In this document: positions 37,753 through 47,722 of the stretch, in pieces
Layout: the number at the start of each line of letters is the position of its first letter
Position numbering within the stretch: the first letter of the stretch is position 1
Source of the DNA: Streptomyces spongiicola
GTDB taxonomy: Bacteria; Actinomycetota; Actinomycetes; Streptomycetales; Streptomycetaceae
Length of the DNA stretch: 64,000 nucleotides
Assembly: GCF_003122365.1 (NCBI RefSeq)
Contig: NZ_CP029254.1
Coordinates: 4,799,501-4,863,500 of the forward strand
Reading direction: 5' to 3'
The notes under the pieces: generated by a model
Told to the model about the DNA's origin: nothing
Databases searched by the model: none
Seen by the model: only the letters and a program-made list of their open reading frames with translations
Position numbers and translations under genes: made by a program

Positions 37753-38610
37753 ATGACCGCCCAGATTCTCGATGGCAAGGCCACCGCGGCCGAGATCAAG
37801 TCCGAACTGGCCGCCCGGGTGGCGGCGCTCAAGGCGAGGGGAATCAGGCCCGGCCTCGGGACCGTCCTGGTCGGCGACGACGTCGGCAGCCGCAAGTACG
37901 TGGCCGGCAAGCACCGGGACTGCGCGGAGGTGGGCATCGGCTCCATCCAGCGCGAACTGCCGGAGACCGCCACTCAGGAGGAGATCGAGGCGGTCGTCCG
38001 CGAACTGAACGAGAACCCGGAGTGCACCGGCTACATCGTGCAGCTGCCGCTGCCGAAGGGCATCGACGAGAACCGGGTGCTGGAGCTGATCGACCCGGTG
38101 AAGGACGCGGACGGCCTGCACCCGACGAACCTGGGCCGCCTCGTGCTCAACGAGCCCGCACCGCTGCCGTGCACACCGAACGGCGTGATCCGGTTGCTGC
38201 GCCGGTACGAGGTGGAGCTGAACGGCGCACATGTGGTCGTGGTGGGCCGGGGCACCACCATCGGTCGCTCGCTGCCGCTGATGCTCACCCGCCGCTCCGA
38301 GAACTCCACGGTCACCCAGTGCCATACGGGGACGCGGGACCTCTCCTCGCATCTTCGCCAGGCCGACATCATCGTGGCCGCGGCGGGCTCGGGGCATCTG
38401 GTCCGTCCCGAGGACGTCAGGCCGGGGGCGGCCGTGCTGGACGTCGGCGTCAGCCGCGACGGCAACGGGAAGATCGTCGGCGACGTCCACCCGGATGTCG
38501 CGCAGGTCGCCGGCTGGCTCTCGCCCAACCCGGGCGGGGTCGGTCCGATGACCCGCGCCATGCTCCTCGTCAACGTCGTCGAGGCGGCCGAGCAGGCGGC
38601 CGCGGACTGA
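37753..38610 (+). CDS. folD: Methylenetetrahydrofolate dehydrogenase/cyclohydrolase
   Basis: A 285-residue bifunctional enzyme that makes 10-formyl-tetrahydrofolate through two steps, feeding purN and purH. Visible are the catalytic Lys in '[15 protein letters not shown]', '[14 protein letters not shown]', '[11 protein letters not shown]', the NADP loop '[17 protein letters not shown]' and '[14 protein letters not shown]'. ATG 37753 follows AGGATGGGGG. It runs into a DUF3017 gene 5 nt downstream. Confidence 0.97.
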   Translation: MTAQILDGKATAAEIKSELAARVAALKARGIRPGLGTVLVGDDVGSRKYVAGKHRDCAEVGIGSIQRELPETATQEEIEAVVRELNENPECTGYIVQLPLPKGIDENRVLELIDPVKDADGLHPTNLGRLVLNEPAPLPCTPNGVIRLLRRYEVELNGAHVVVVGRGTTIGRSLPLMLTRRSENSTVTQCHTGTRDLSSHLRQADIIVAAAGSGHLVRPEDVRPGAAVLDVGVSRDGNGKIVGDVHPDVAQVAGWLSPNPGGVGPMTRAMLLVNVVEAAEQAAAD

Positions 38611-38615
38611 GATCC

Positions 38616-39629
38616 ATGGACTCCCCCTCTTCCGGCGACCACGCCGACTCCGCTGCCGGCCGCCGACCGGCCCGACCGGCCCGACCGGCCCGTACGGCTA
38701 AGACGGCTAGGACGGCCAAGACGGACGGTACGGCCAGGACGGACGGTACGGCCAGGACGGACGGTACGGCCAGGACGGACGGTACGGCCAGGACGGACGG
38801 TACGGTCCGGGGCCCGCGGGACGTGCCGTCGGGTGCTCCGGGCACAGCCGGTACCGCCCCCTCGGCAAGCGGCGCCGACCGCACGGAGGACCGCACGATG
38901 AAGACGGACGGGGCCCGGCCCGAGGCGCCCGCCGAAACCGCGGCGCGGAACGGCGCGGGGCCCGCCCGGCGTGACGGAGGCGGCCCGGCCCGCTCCGCCC
39001 GTACCGGGGACCGTACGGCGTCGAACCGCTCGGCGGACGGCGAGAACCGTACGGCGTCCAACGGCCCGGCGAGTGCCGGGGGGCGTGCCGGGGCGAACGG
39101 ACCGGCGAGCGGCGGGGAACGGGCGGCCGCATCCGGCGGCGCGGTGGATGCAGCCGGTGAGCCGGAACCGCCGAGCGGTTCCCGCCCGGGGTCCGCAGGA
39201 GACCCGGGAGGCGTGCGGGAGAGGGCCGCCGGCCGGTCGCGGCGCCCGCCCACCGTCACCCGCGACACCGCGCGCCCCGAGGGCGGCGGACGCGCAGCGC
39301 CCGGTGACGCGCCTGCTCCCGCACGTCAGTGGCCGCTGTTGACGGTGCTCGGGCTCGCGACCCTCGGTCTGCTGATCGTCGGTGCGGACCCGTTCGAGCA
39401 GGCCTTCAGGATCGGCACGATGCTCGTGGGCTCCGCCCTGCTCACCGGAGCGGCGCTGCGCCGGATGCTGCCGTCCGTGGGCATGCTGGCGGTGCGCTCG
39501 CGCTTCACCGACATGGTCACCTACGGCGTGCTCGGCACCGTCATCGTGCTGCTCGCCCTGATGGTCCAGCCGAGGCCGTGGCTGGAGGTCCCGTTTCTCG
39601 AGGAGGCGGTGCGCTTCACCGTGCGATAG
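38616..39629 (+). CDS. DUF3017 family membrane protein with long repetitive N-terminus
   Basis: A 337-residue protein. The last 100 residues form the DUF3017 domain, with three hydrophobic segments ('WPLLTVLGLATLGLLIVGAD', 'AFRIGTMLVGSALLTGAAL', 'YGVLGTVIVLLALMV'). The first 230 residues are Ala/Gly/Arg/Asp-rich and disordered, with five TDGTAR repeats. DUF3017 genes usually follow folD in Streptomyces; here only 5 nt separate them. The usual family protein is short, so the N-terminus is an expansion or the true start is downstream; the ATG has no strong ribosome site but is well placed for coupling. Confidence 0.75.
   Translation: MDSPSSGDHADSAAGRRPARPARPARTAKTARTAKTDGTARTDGTARTDGTARTDGTARTDGTVRGPRDVPSGAPGTAGTAPSASGADRTEDRTMKTDGARPEAPAETAARNGAGPARRDGGGPARSARTGDRTASNRSADGENRTASNGPASAGGRAGANGPASGGERAAASGGAVDAAGEPEPPSGSRPGSAGDPGGVRERAAGRSRRPPTVTRDTARPEGGGRAAPGDAPAPARQWPLLTVLGLATLGLLIVGADPFEQAFRIGTMLVGSALLTGAALRRMLPSVGMLAVRSRFTDMVTYGVLGTVIVLLALMVQPRPWLEVPFLEEAVRFTVR
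38721..38810. repeat. 18-bp in-frame repeat (TDGTAR) in the DUF3017 gene
   Basis: Five copies of ACGGACGGTACGGCCAGG, nearly perfect, encode TDGTAR hexapeptides. Confidence 0.9.
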
Positions 39630-40311
39630 GGCACCCGGGCGCACCGGCCCGGTCCGAGTGCGCGGGTCCCGCACCTCCCGGTGGGTGCGGAGACGTCTCC
39701 GCCCTGCCCGCGCGACCGCTGCGCGCAGCCCGCTCCGGCCCATGGCGGCCGGCCCAGGGCCGCCGGTCCGCACCGGCCGCTCGTCCGCGCCCGCCCGGGT
39801 GCCTGGTGCGCGGGTGCCTGGTGCGCGGTGACGCCGACCGCCGCGTATGAGGCGCCGGCCGGCGGGCGCGAGGCGGCGGCCGGTGGGCGCGCGGGTGACG
39901 GGCACCCCGACCTCGATATCACCGAGCACGGGCTCGGCGGCCGGCGGGCGTGCGGGTGACGGCGGCCGTCCCCTCCCCCGAGGAGGACGGACACCGCCGC
40001 CCGATTCAGGGTCATGCACGTGCCAAACAGTCACAAGGGAATTTCGGTGTCTGTGGCACGGAAGTGACCGTTCCGCCATGGTGTGATCGCCGGGCAGCGG
40101 ATGCGAGACTGAGGCCGGCTTTCGGAACGGCGGCGCACAGCGGGTTACGGCATCGTCCCGAATGCCCCCGTGCGCCCCGGAGCCAGGAACTGTCATCCTG
40201 GCTTCGCGCATCCCTCCGGGTAGTCCACAGGACGCGGACCCGTAGGCGTGGCGGGGGGCACCACGGCGCGGGGCACATCAGGCACGTATTTCGGGGGACA
40301 AGGGGGAGGCA
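39630..40311. other. Intergenic region, no gene seen
   Basis: A 682-nt stretch. It holds small repeats (GGGTGCC-TGGTGCGC twice near 39800; GGCCGGCGGGCG units near 39855-39960). The section 39990-40080 is less GC-rich and may carry the promoter of the following HTH gene. No riboswitch or RNA gene is recognised. Confidence 0.4.
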
Positions 40312-41340
40312 ATGCCTCGTTGGAAGGCGCTACCGGAAGAACTCGATCCGCAGGTCAGGGAGTTCGCGGGCCAGTTGCGCAGGCTCGTCGACCGCAGCGG
40401 GCTGAGCATCGCCGCGCTCTCGGACCGCACCGGATACAGCAAGACGTCGTGGGAGCGCTTTCTGAACGGACGGCTCCTCGCGCCCAAGGGCGCGATCGTC
40501 GCCCTGGCCGAGGTCACCGGCACCAACCCGATCCACCTCACCACCATGTGGGAGCTGGCCGAGCGCGCCTGGAGCCGCGCCGAGATGCGCCACGACATGA
40601 CGATGGAGGCCATACGGATATCCCAGGCGCGGGCCGCTCTGGGTGAGTCCGGCCCGAACGGGCCGGCCGCCCCGTCCGGCCGCGGCGCCGGGCTGACCAC
40701 CGCCCTGCCGGGCGGGGATGGCCCGCGCGAGCGGCCTCGGGTGCCCACCCAGCCGAGCAGCGGGTCGGGACGGGCCGCCGGGCGCCGGTCGGACACCCCG
40801 CACGCCGGTGCCCCGTCCGGCGGCCCTGGCCGGGGGCGGGGACGGGGCAGGGCGGCGGTGTTCGTGGCGGGGCTCGTCGGCGCGCTGCTGGTGATCGCGG
40901 CCGCGGTGCTGCTGACCGACCTCGGCGGGGCCGGCGACGAGCCGGGGGCCGACGTCGCCAAGTCGCCCTCCGCGGCGCCCGAGACCAGCGAGCCGGCGCT
41001 GCCCGTGGGGGTGAAGTGCTTCGGCCCCGACTGCACGGGCCAGGACCCGGAGAGCATGGGGTGCGGCGGACAGTTCGCCACGACCGCCTCCAGGACGACC
41101 GTCGGCACCGCCCTCGTCGAGGTGCGCTACAGCAGTACGTGCGGGGCCGCGTGGGCGCGGATCACCCAGGCGACACCGGGTGACAAGGTGCGGATCAGCG
41201 CCGGTGGCGAGAGCGGGGACGGACTCGTCAACGCGGACAAGGACGCCTACACCCCGATGGTCGCCGTGGCCGCCGAGTCCGAGGCGAAGGCGTGCGCCAC
41301 GCTGATGACGGGGGACGAGGGGTGCACGACGGAGCAGTAG
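40312..41340 (+). CDS. HTH (XRE) membrane protein with DUF2690 domain
   Basis: A 342-residue protein. Residues about 15-85 form an XRE-like helix-turn-helix ('LSIAALSDRTGYSKTSWERF', 'LLAPKGAIVALAEVTG'). A Gly/Pro/Arg-rich linker follows, then one membrane segment (about 182-205, 'VFVAGLVGALLVIAAAVLL') and an outer DUF2690 domain with conserved Cys (VKCFGPDCTG, MGCGGQF, SSTCGAAW, KACATL). It is a membrane-tethered protein with a cytoplasmic DNA-binding-like domain and a Cys-rich sensor or structural domain outside. GGGGGAGGC precedes the ATG. Upstream of mdh; ligand and targets unknown. Confidence 0.88.
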   Translation: MPRWKALPEELDPQVREFAGQLRRLVDRSGLSIAALSDRTGYSKTSWERFLNGRLLAPKGAIVALAEVTGTNPIHLTTMWELAERAWSRAEMRHDMTMEAIRISQARAALGESGPNGPAAPSGRGAGLTTALPGGDGPRERPRVPTQPSSGSGRAAGRRSDTPHAGAPSGGPGRGRGRGRAAVFVAGLVGALLVIAAAVLLTDLGGAGDEPGADVAKSPSAAPETSEPALPVGVKCFGPDCTGQDPESMGCGGQFATTASRTTVGTALVEVRYSSTCGAAWARITQATPGDKVRISAGGESGDGLVNADKDAYTPMVAVAAESEAKACATLMTGDEGCTTEQ

Positions 41341-41405
41341 CGCGCTCCAGTGAGCCGCACCACAGGGTTCCGGGGGTTCCGGGGGGCCCGGGTCGGATAG
41401 CCTGA

Positions 41406-42629
<1,224 letters not shown>

Positions 42630-42644
42630 CGGCCGGCACCGGTC

Positions 42645-42690
42645 AACGCCTGTGGGGCGCCGCACGAACGTGCGGCGCCCCACAGGCGTT
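42645..42690. terminator. Hairpin terminator after mdh
   Basis: Perfect 21-nt arms (42645-42665 and 42670-42690), with the left arm starting AACGCCTGTG, and a GAAC loop, followed by TT. Confidence 0.93.
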
Positions 42691-43413
42691 TCACTCCGGC
42701 CTTTCCTCGGGCGCGGCACGGCGCGGCACGGCAAGGGGAAGGGAAGGGACGGCGCGGCAAGGGACGGGACGTGGCCGGGCAGGGGCGCCGCGGTGCGCGG
42801 ATGCCGCGTCCGGTCGGCGGGCTCGGCGGATGCCAAAGGCTCGACGGGCTCGACGGGCTCGAGCGGGAAAGGCTCGACGGGCTGCGGGCTGCGGACCGCG
42901 GGGCTCGGCGGGCTCGGGTTGGAGGGCTCGGCAGGGGATACCGGAACACGACGTGCCGGAGCGCGATATGTGCCGGAACACGACAGTCCCCGGTGATCCG
43001 GGCGGATTCCCACGCGCCGGTCGTCGCCGGTCGCGCTGGTCCTCGCACTTCTCGCCGGGGGCCTGGCCAGAGCCGAGGGGGTCACGCCCTTCGGCAGGAC
43101 GTCTCCTCCGACGGGGCGCGGCTCTCTGCGGTTTTCTGGTGTAATGCCCAGTTTCCTCCCGATTCGGTGGAAGTCAAGAGTGCTCGGCGACGGCCTGCGG
43201 TCCGTCGTGCGCCGTCCCGGCGCGATGCCGTCCGGGGCGCCACCGGCTCACCTTCCGTGACGAGTCGCTACGCGACTCCCTCCTCTCCCCGCGGAGTGAC
43301 ACGCGTTACTTCCGGCCATCCGTCGCGCATGCTTTCCGATCCCCGGGGCAGGCGACCCGCTCGCCAGTCCTTACTGGTGAGAGACATAACGGGAACGGAA
43401 GGCGAAACGCGAC
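42691..43413. other. Intergenic region between mdh and the betaine operon
   Basis: A 723-nt gap with GC-rich microrepeats: GGCACGGC and AAGGGACGG units at 42710-42780, and GGGCTCGACGG units at 42836-42890. The last 170 nt are less repetitive and carry the promoter and an inverted repeat just before the aldehyde dehydrogenase gene. No gene is seen. Confidence 0.4.
43360..43381. promoter_or_regulatory. Inverted repeat before the betaine operon
   Basis: CTCGCCAGT-CCTT-ACTGGTGAG: 9-nt arms with one mismatch and a 4-nt centre, 32 nt upstream of the first gene's GTG. It could be a repressor site for a choline- or osmotic-stress regulator, or a small mRNA hairpin; no regulator gene is adjacent. Confidence 0.45.
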
Positions 43414-44895
43414 GTGTCGGCACAACTGACCATCCACGTGGCCGGAGAATGGCGCAAAGCCGTCTCCGGGGCCACGCGCGAGATCCTCGACCCCGCTGAC
43501 GCCACGCCCTTCGCCGTCGTGGCCGAAGGCGGGGCCGAGGACACCGACGCCGCGATCGCCGCCGCACGCGAGGCGTTCGACCGGGGGGACTGGCCCCGCA
43601 CGCCGGTGGCCGAGCGGGCGGCGCTGCTGCGCCGCGTCGCCGGGCTGCTGGAGCGTGACCGCGAGGAACTCGGGCGCCTGGAGAGCCGCGACGCCGGAAA
43701 GACCGTGGAGGAGGGCCGTGTCGACGTCGACTGCGTCGCCGACGCCTTCCGCTACTTCGCCGACCTCGTCGTCAACGAGAACGGCCGCGTGGTGGACGCC
43801 GGCTCCCCCGACATCCACAGCGTGGTCGTGCACGAACCGGTGGGCGTGTGCGGTCTGATCACCCCGTGGAACTACCCGCTGTTGCAGGCCAGCTGGAAGA
43901 TCGCCCCGGCCCTGGCGGCCGGGAACACCTTCGTCGTCAAGCCGAGCGAGATCACCCCGCTCAGCACCGTCGCGCTGATCCGCCTCCTGTCGGAGGCCGG
44001 ACTCCCGGACGGCGTCGCCAACCTCGTCACCGGCCCCGGTGACCCGGTCGGGGCCCGACTGGCGGACCACCCCGACGTCGACCTCGTCTCCTTCACCGGC
44101 GGGCTCGCCAGCGGCACCAAGGTCATGCGGGCCGCCGCCGACACGGTCAAGAAGGTCGCCCTCGAACTCGGCGGCAAGAACCCCAACGTGGTGTTCGCCG
44201 ACGCCTGCACCGACGACGAGAGCTTCGACACCGCCGTCGACCAGGCACTGAACGCGGCGTTCATCCACAGCGGCCAGGTCTGCTCCGCCGGCTCCCGCCT
44301 CATCGTCGAGGAGTCCCTCCGCGAGCGCTTCGTCGCCGAACTCGCCCGCCGGGCCGAGCTGATCCGGCTCGGCCCCGGATCGGCCGACGGCGTCGAGTGC
44401 GGACCGCTCGTCTCCGCGCGGCAGCTGGCGAAGACCGAGGACTACGTGGCCTCCGCGCTCGCCGAGGGCGCGGTGCTGCGCGCCGGCGGCAAGCGGCCCG
44501 ACGGGCCCGGCTACTTCTACCGGCCGACCGTCCTCGACCGGTGCGACCGCACCATGCGCGTGGTGCGCGAGGAGGTCTTCGGCCCGGTGCTCACCGTCGA
44601 GACCTTCCGTACCGAGGACGAGGCCGTCGCGCTCGCCAACGACACCGAGTACGGGCTCGCGGGCGGCGTCTGGAGCGGCGACCCCGGACGGGCCCGGCGG
44701 GTCGCGGCACGGCTGCGCCACGGCACCGTCTGGATCAACGACTTCCACCCGTACCTGCCTCAGGCGGAGTGGGGCGGCTTCGGCAGGTCCGGCATCGGCC
44801 GGGAACTCGGCCCCGCCGGGCTGGCCGAGTACCGCGAGACCAAGCACATCTATCAGAACCTCGCCCCGCGCCCCGTGCGCTGGTTCGCGGGCTGA
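43414..44895 (+). CDS. betB: Betaine-aldehyde dehydrogenase-like aldehyde dehydrogenase
   Basis: A 493-residue NAD(P)-dependent aldehyde dehydrogenase. Motifs: '[20 protein letters not shown]', the catalytic Glu in '[14 protein letters not shown]', the nucleophile Cys in '[12 protein letters not shown]', and '[13 protein letters not shown]'. It would oxidise betaine aldehyde to glycine betaine. The assignment rests on context: next comes a choline-dehydrogenase-like GMC enzyme, then a betaine transporter. GTG 43414 follows GGAAGG. First gene of the operon. Confidence 0.9.
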   Translation: MSAQLTIHVAGEWRKAVSGATREILDPADATPFAVVAEGGAEDTDAAIAAAREAFDRGDWPRTPVAERAALLRRVAGLLERDREELGRLESRDAGKTVEEGRVDVDCVADAFRYFADLVVNENGRVVDAGSPDIHSVVVHEPVGVCGLITPWNYPLLQASWKIAPALAAGNTFVVKPSEITPLSTVALIRLLSEAGLPDGVANLVTGPGDPVGARLADHPDVDLVSFTGGLASGTKVMRAAADTVKKVALELGGKNPNVVFADACTDDESFDTAVDQALNAAFIHSGQVCSAGSRLIVEESLRERFVAELARRAELIRLGPGSADGVECGPLVSARQLAKTEDYVASALAEGAVLRAGGKRPDGPGYFYRPTVLDRCDRTMRVVREEVFGPVLTVETFRTEDEAVALANDTEYGLAGGVWSGDPGRARRVAARLRHGTVWINDFHPYLPQAEWGGFGRSGIGRELGPAGLAEYRETKHIYQNLAPRPVRWFAG

Positions 44896-44922
44896 TCACG
44901 GGGAGCAGGAGCAACCACCACC

Positions 44923-46482
44923 ATGACCGAGCACGAGTACAAGCACGAGCACGAGCACGAGTACGACTACGTCGTCGTCGGGGGCGGCACCGCCGGATCG
45001 GTGATCGCCTCCCGTCTGACGGAGGACCCGGACGTCACCGTGGCCGTCATCGAGGGCGGCCCGAGCGACGTGGACCGCGAGGACGTCCTCACCCTGCGCC
45101 GCTGGATGGGCCTCCTCGGCGGGGAACTCGACTACGACTACCCCACCACCGAACAGCCGCGCGGCAACTCCCACATCCGGCACAGCCGCGCCCGGGTGCT
45201 CGGCGGTTGCTCCTCGCACAACACCCTCATCGCCTTCAGGCCGCTGCCGTCCGACTGGGACGAATGGGCCGAGGCGGGCGCCGACGGCTGGGACGCCGCC
45301 GCGATGGACCCGTACTTCGGCAGGCTGCTGAACAACGTTGTCCCGGTCGACGAGGCCGACCGCAACGCCATCGCGCGGGACTTCGTGGAGGCCGCCCAGG
45401 CGGCGCTCGGCGTGCCGCGGGTCGAGGGCTTCAACAGGAAGCCCTTCCACGAGGGCGCCGGCTTCTTCGACCTCGCGTACCACCCCGAGAACAACAAGCG
45501 CTCGTCGGCGTCGGTGGCCTACCTCCATCCGGTGATGGACGACCGGGCCAACCTCACCCTGCTGCTGGAGACCTGGGCGTACCGGCTGGAGCTGGACGGC
45601 ACCCGGGCCCGCGGGGTCCACGTCCGCACCGAGGACGGCGGGGAGCGGCTGCTCCGGGCCCGCCGCGAGGTGGTCGTCTGCGCCGGGGCCGTGGACACCC
45701 CGCGGCTGCTGATGCACTCCGGCATCGGGCCCAGGGCCGATCTGGAGGCCCTCGGCATCCCCGTGGCCCACGACCTGCCGGGCGTCGGGGAGAACCTGCT
45801 CGACCATCCCGAGTCGGTGATCGTGTGGGAGACCCACGGGCCGATTCCGGAGAACTCGGCGATGGACTCGGACGCCGGTCTGTTCGTGCGCCGCGACGAC
45901 ACCGAGCGCGGCCCCGACCTGATGTTCCACTTCTACCAGATCCCGTTCACCGACAATCCGGAGCGGCTGGGCTACGAACGGCCCCCGCACGGCGTGTCGA
46001 TGACGCCGAACATCCCCAAGCCGCGCAGCCGCGGCCGCCTCTACCTGACCAGCGCGGACCCGGAGACCAAGCCCGCTCTGGACTTCCGCTACTTCACCGA
46101 CGAGGACGACTACGACGGCCGGACCCTCGTCGACGGCATCCGGCTCGCCCGGCAGATCGCGCGGTCCGAACCGCTGGCCGGATGGCTCAAGCGGGAGGTC
46201 TGCCCGGGACCGGACGTCACCGGCGACGAGGAGCTGAGCGAGTACGCGCGCAAGGTCGCCCACACCGTGTACCACCCGGCCGGAACCTGCCGCATGGGCT
46301 CCTCCGCCGACGAACTGGCCGTGGTCGACCCGGAACTGAGGATCAGGGGACTCGACGGGATCCGGATCGCCGACGCGTCCGTCTTCCCGACCATGCCGGC
46401 GGTCAACCCGATGATCGGGGTGCTGATGGTCGGCGAGAAGTGTGCGGATCTGCTCAGGCCGACGGGAGACGAGGCGCGATGA
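44923..46482 (+). CDS. betA: GMC oxidoreductase, choline dehydrogenase-like
   Basis: A 519-residue FAD enzyme. It begins with an odd His/Glu/Tyr run ([14 protein letters not shown]), then the FAD loop '[16 protein letters not shown]', '[13 protein letters not shown]' and the GMC signature '[18 protein letters not shown]'. The C-terminal active-site region has '[13 protein letters not shown]' and '[20 protein letters not shown]'. The likely reaction is choline to betaine aldehyde, inferred from neighbours. It lies 27 nt after the aldehyde dehydrogenase and overlaps the ABC ATPase start by 4 nt. Confidence 0.9.
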   Translation: MTEHEYKHEHEHEYDYVVVGGGTAGSVIASRLTEDPDVTVAVIEGGPSDVDREDVLTLRRWMGLLGGELDYDYPTTEQPRGNSHIRHSRARVLGGCSSHNTLIAFRPLPSDWDEWAEAGADGWDAAAMDPYFGRLLNNVVPVDEADRNAIARDFVEAAQAALGVPRVEGFNRKPFHEGAGFFDLAYHPENNKRSSASVAYLHPVMDDRANLTLLLETWAYRLELDGTRARGVHVRTEDGGERLLRARREVVVCAGAVDTPRLLMHSGIGPRADLEALGIPVAHDLPGVGENLLDHPESVIVWETHGPIPENSAMDSDAGLFVRRDDTERGPDLMFHFYQIPFTDNPERLGYERPPHGVSMTPNIPKPRSRGRLYLTSADPETKPALDFRYFTDEDDYDGRTLVDGIRLARQIARSEPLAGWLKREVCPGPDVTGDEELSEYARKVAHTVYHPAGTCRMGSSADELAVVDPELRIRGLDGIRIADASVFPTMPAVNPMIGVLMVGEKCADLLRPTGDEAR

Positions 46483-47651
46483 ACGGCGACACCATGGAGA
46501 CGACCGGCGCCGGGACCAAGTCCGAGGCCAAGGCCGGGGCCAAGGCCGGGACCACGGCCGGGACCAAGGCCGCCGCCCCGGCGGGTGACGACGGCACCGG
46601 GCACCCGGAACCGCCCGTGTTCGCGGTGCGCGACCTGTGGAAGGTGTTCGGCCCCAAGGCCGACCGCGTGCCCGCCTCGGCCGAACTCGCCGCGCTGAGC
46701 CCCACCGAACTGCGCGAGCGCACCGGCTGCACGGCCGCCGTGCGGGATGTCGGCTTCGACGTCCGCAAGGGGGAGGTCTTCGTCGTCATGGGCCTCTCCG
46801 GTTCCGGCAAGTCCACCCTGGTGCGCACGCTGACCCGGCTGATCGAGCCCACCTCGGGCTCCATCGCCATCGACGGCGAGGACGTGCTCTCGATGGACAA
46901 GGCCCGGCTGCGCGAACTGCGCCGGCACCGCGCCGCCATGGTCTTCCAGCACTTCGGTCTGCTGCCGCACCGCACCGTCCTCGACAACGTCGCCTACGGG
47001 CTGGAGATCCAGGGCGTGGGCAGGACCGAGCGGCGCGCCAGGGCCGCCGAGGTCGTCGCCAAGGTCGGCCTCGGCGGTCTGGAGGAGCGCCGCCCCGGCC
47101 AGCTCTCCGGCGGCCAGCAGCAGCGCGTCGGCCTCGCCCGGGCCCTCGCCGTCGACCCCGAGGTGCTGCTCTTCGACGAGCCGTTCAGCGCGCTCGACCC
47201 GCTGATCCGCCGCGACATGCAGGAGGAGGTGATCCGCCTGCACCGCGAGGAGGGCCGCACCATGGTCTTCATCACCCACGACCTGAACGAGGCGCTGCGC
47301 CTCGGCGACCGGATCGCCCTGATGCGGGACGGGCGCATCGTCCAGCTCGGCACCCCCGAGGAGATCGTCGGCTCACCCGCCGACGACTACGTACGGGACT
47401 TCGTCCGCGACGTGCCGCGCGAGCAGGTCATGACCGTCCGCACGGCCATGCGCCCCGCGGACGGCCGGGCCGAGGCCGAGCACGGCCCCGCGGTCGCCCC
47501 CGGCGCGACGGTCTCCGAGGCGATCGAGGCGGTCGCCCGCTCCGGCGCCCCGGTCCGGGTCGTCGAGGGCGGACGCTGCCTGGGCGTCGTCGACCACGCC
47601 GCGCTGCTCGCGGTCGTGGCGGGTGTCACCGCCCAGGAGGTCGCGGCATGA
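46479..47651 (+). CDS. Glycine betaine ABC transporter ATP-binding protein
   Basis: A 390-residue ATPase of the ProV/OpuAA type. After a Lys/Ala/Gly-rich 45-residue start it has the family-specific insertion between strand 1 and Walker A, then Walker A '[14 protein letters not shown]', the Q-loop '[14 protein letters not shown]', the signature '[15 protein letters not shown]', Walker B '[13 protein letters not shown]' and the H-loop '[10 protein letters not shown]'. A C-terminal CBS-like part (about 320-390, '[19 protein letters not shown]') may sense ionic strength as in OpuA. It overlaps the upstream gene and, by ATGA, a 24-codon mini-ORF. Confidence 0.93.
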   Translation: MNGDTMETTGAGTKSEAKAGAKAGTTAGTKAAAPAGDDGTGHPEPPVFAVRDLWKVFGPKADRVPASAELAALSPTELRERTGCTAAVRDVGFDVRKGEVFVVMGLSGSGKSTLVRTLTRLIEPTSGSIAIDGEDVLSMDKARLRELRRHRAAMVFQHFGLLPHRTVLDNVAYGLEIQGVGRTERRARAAEVVAKVGLGGLEERRPGQLSGGQQQRVGLARALAVDPEVLLFDEPFSALDPLIRRDMQEEVIRLHREEGRTMVFITHDLNEALRLGDRIALMRDGRIVQLGTPEEIVGSPADDYVRDFVRDVPREQVMTVRTAMRPADGRAEAEHGPAVAPGATVSEAIEAVARSGAPVRVVEGGRCLGVVDHAALLAVVAGVTAQEVAA

Positions 47652-47722
47652 GACAGACCCGCACCACGGGGCGGCGCCCCGCGCGCGAACCGGCCCCCGG
47701 CACCGGCGGGTGGGGCCGATGA
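47648..47722 (+). CDS. 24-residue mini-ORF coupling ATPase and permease genes
   Basis: ATG at 47648 overlaps the ATPase stop (ATGA) and its own TGA (47720-47722) overlaps the permease ATG at 47719 (ATGA). The product, [24 protein letters not shown], would be a basic peptide with no known family. Without it the two transporter genes would be 67 nt apart. The double overlap suggests that ribosomes pass through it to reach the permease start. Confidence 0.5.
   Translation: MRQTRTTGRRPAREPAPGTGGWGR

Noticed and set aside
44397-46470. Long plus-strand frame spanning betB and betA
   Set aside because: An out-of-frame shadow rich in Arg and Pro. Only its final part, from 46479, is the real ABC ATPase.
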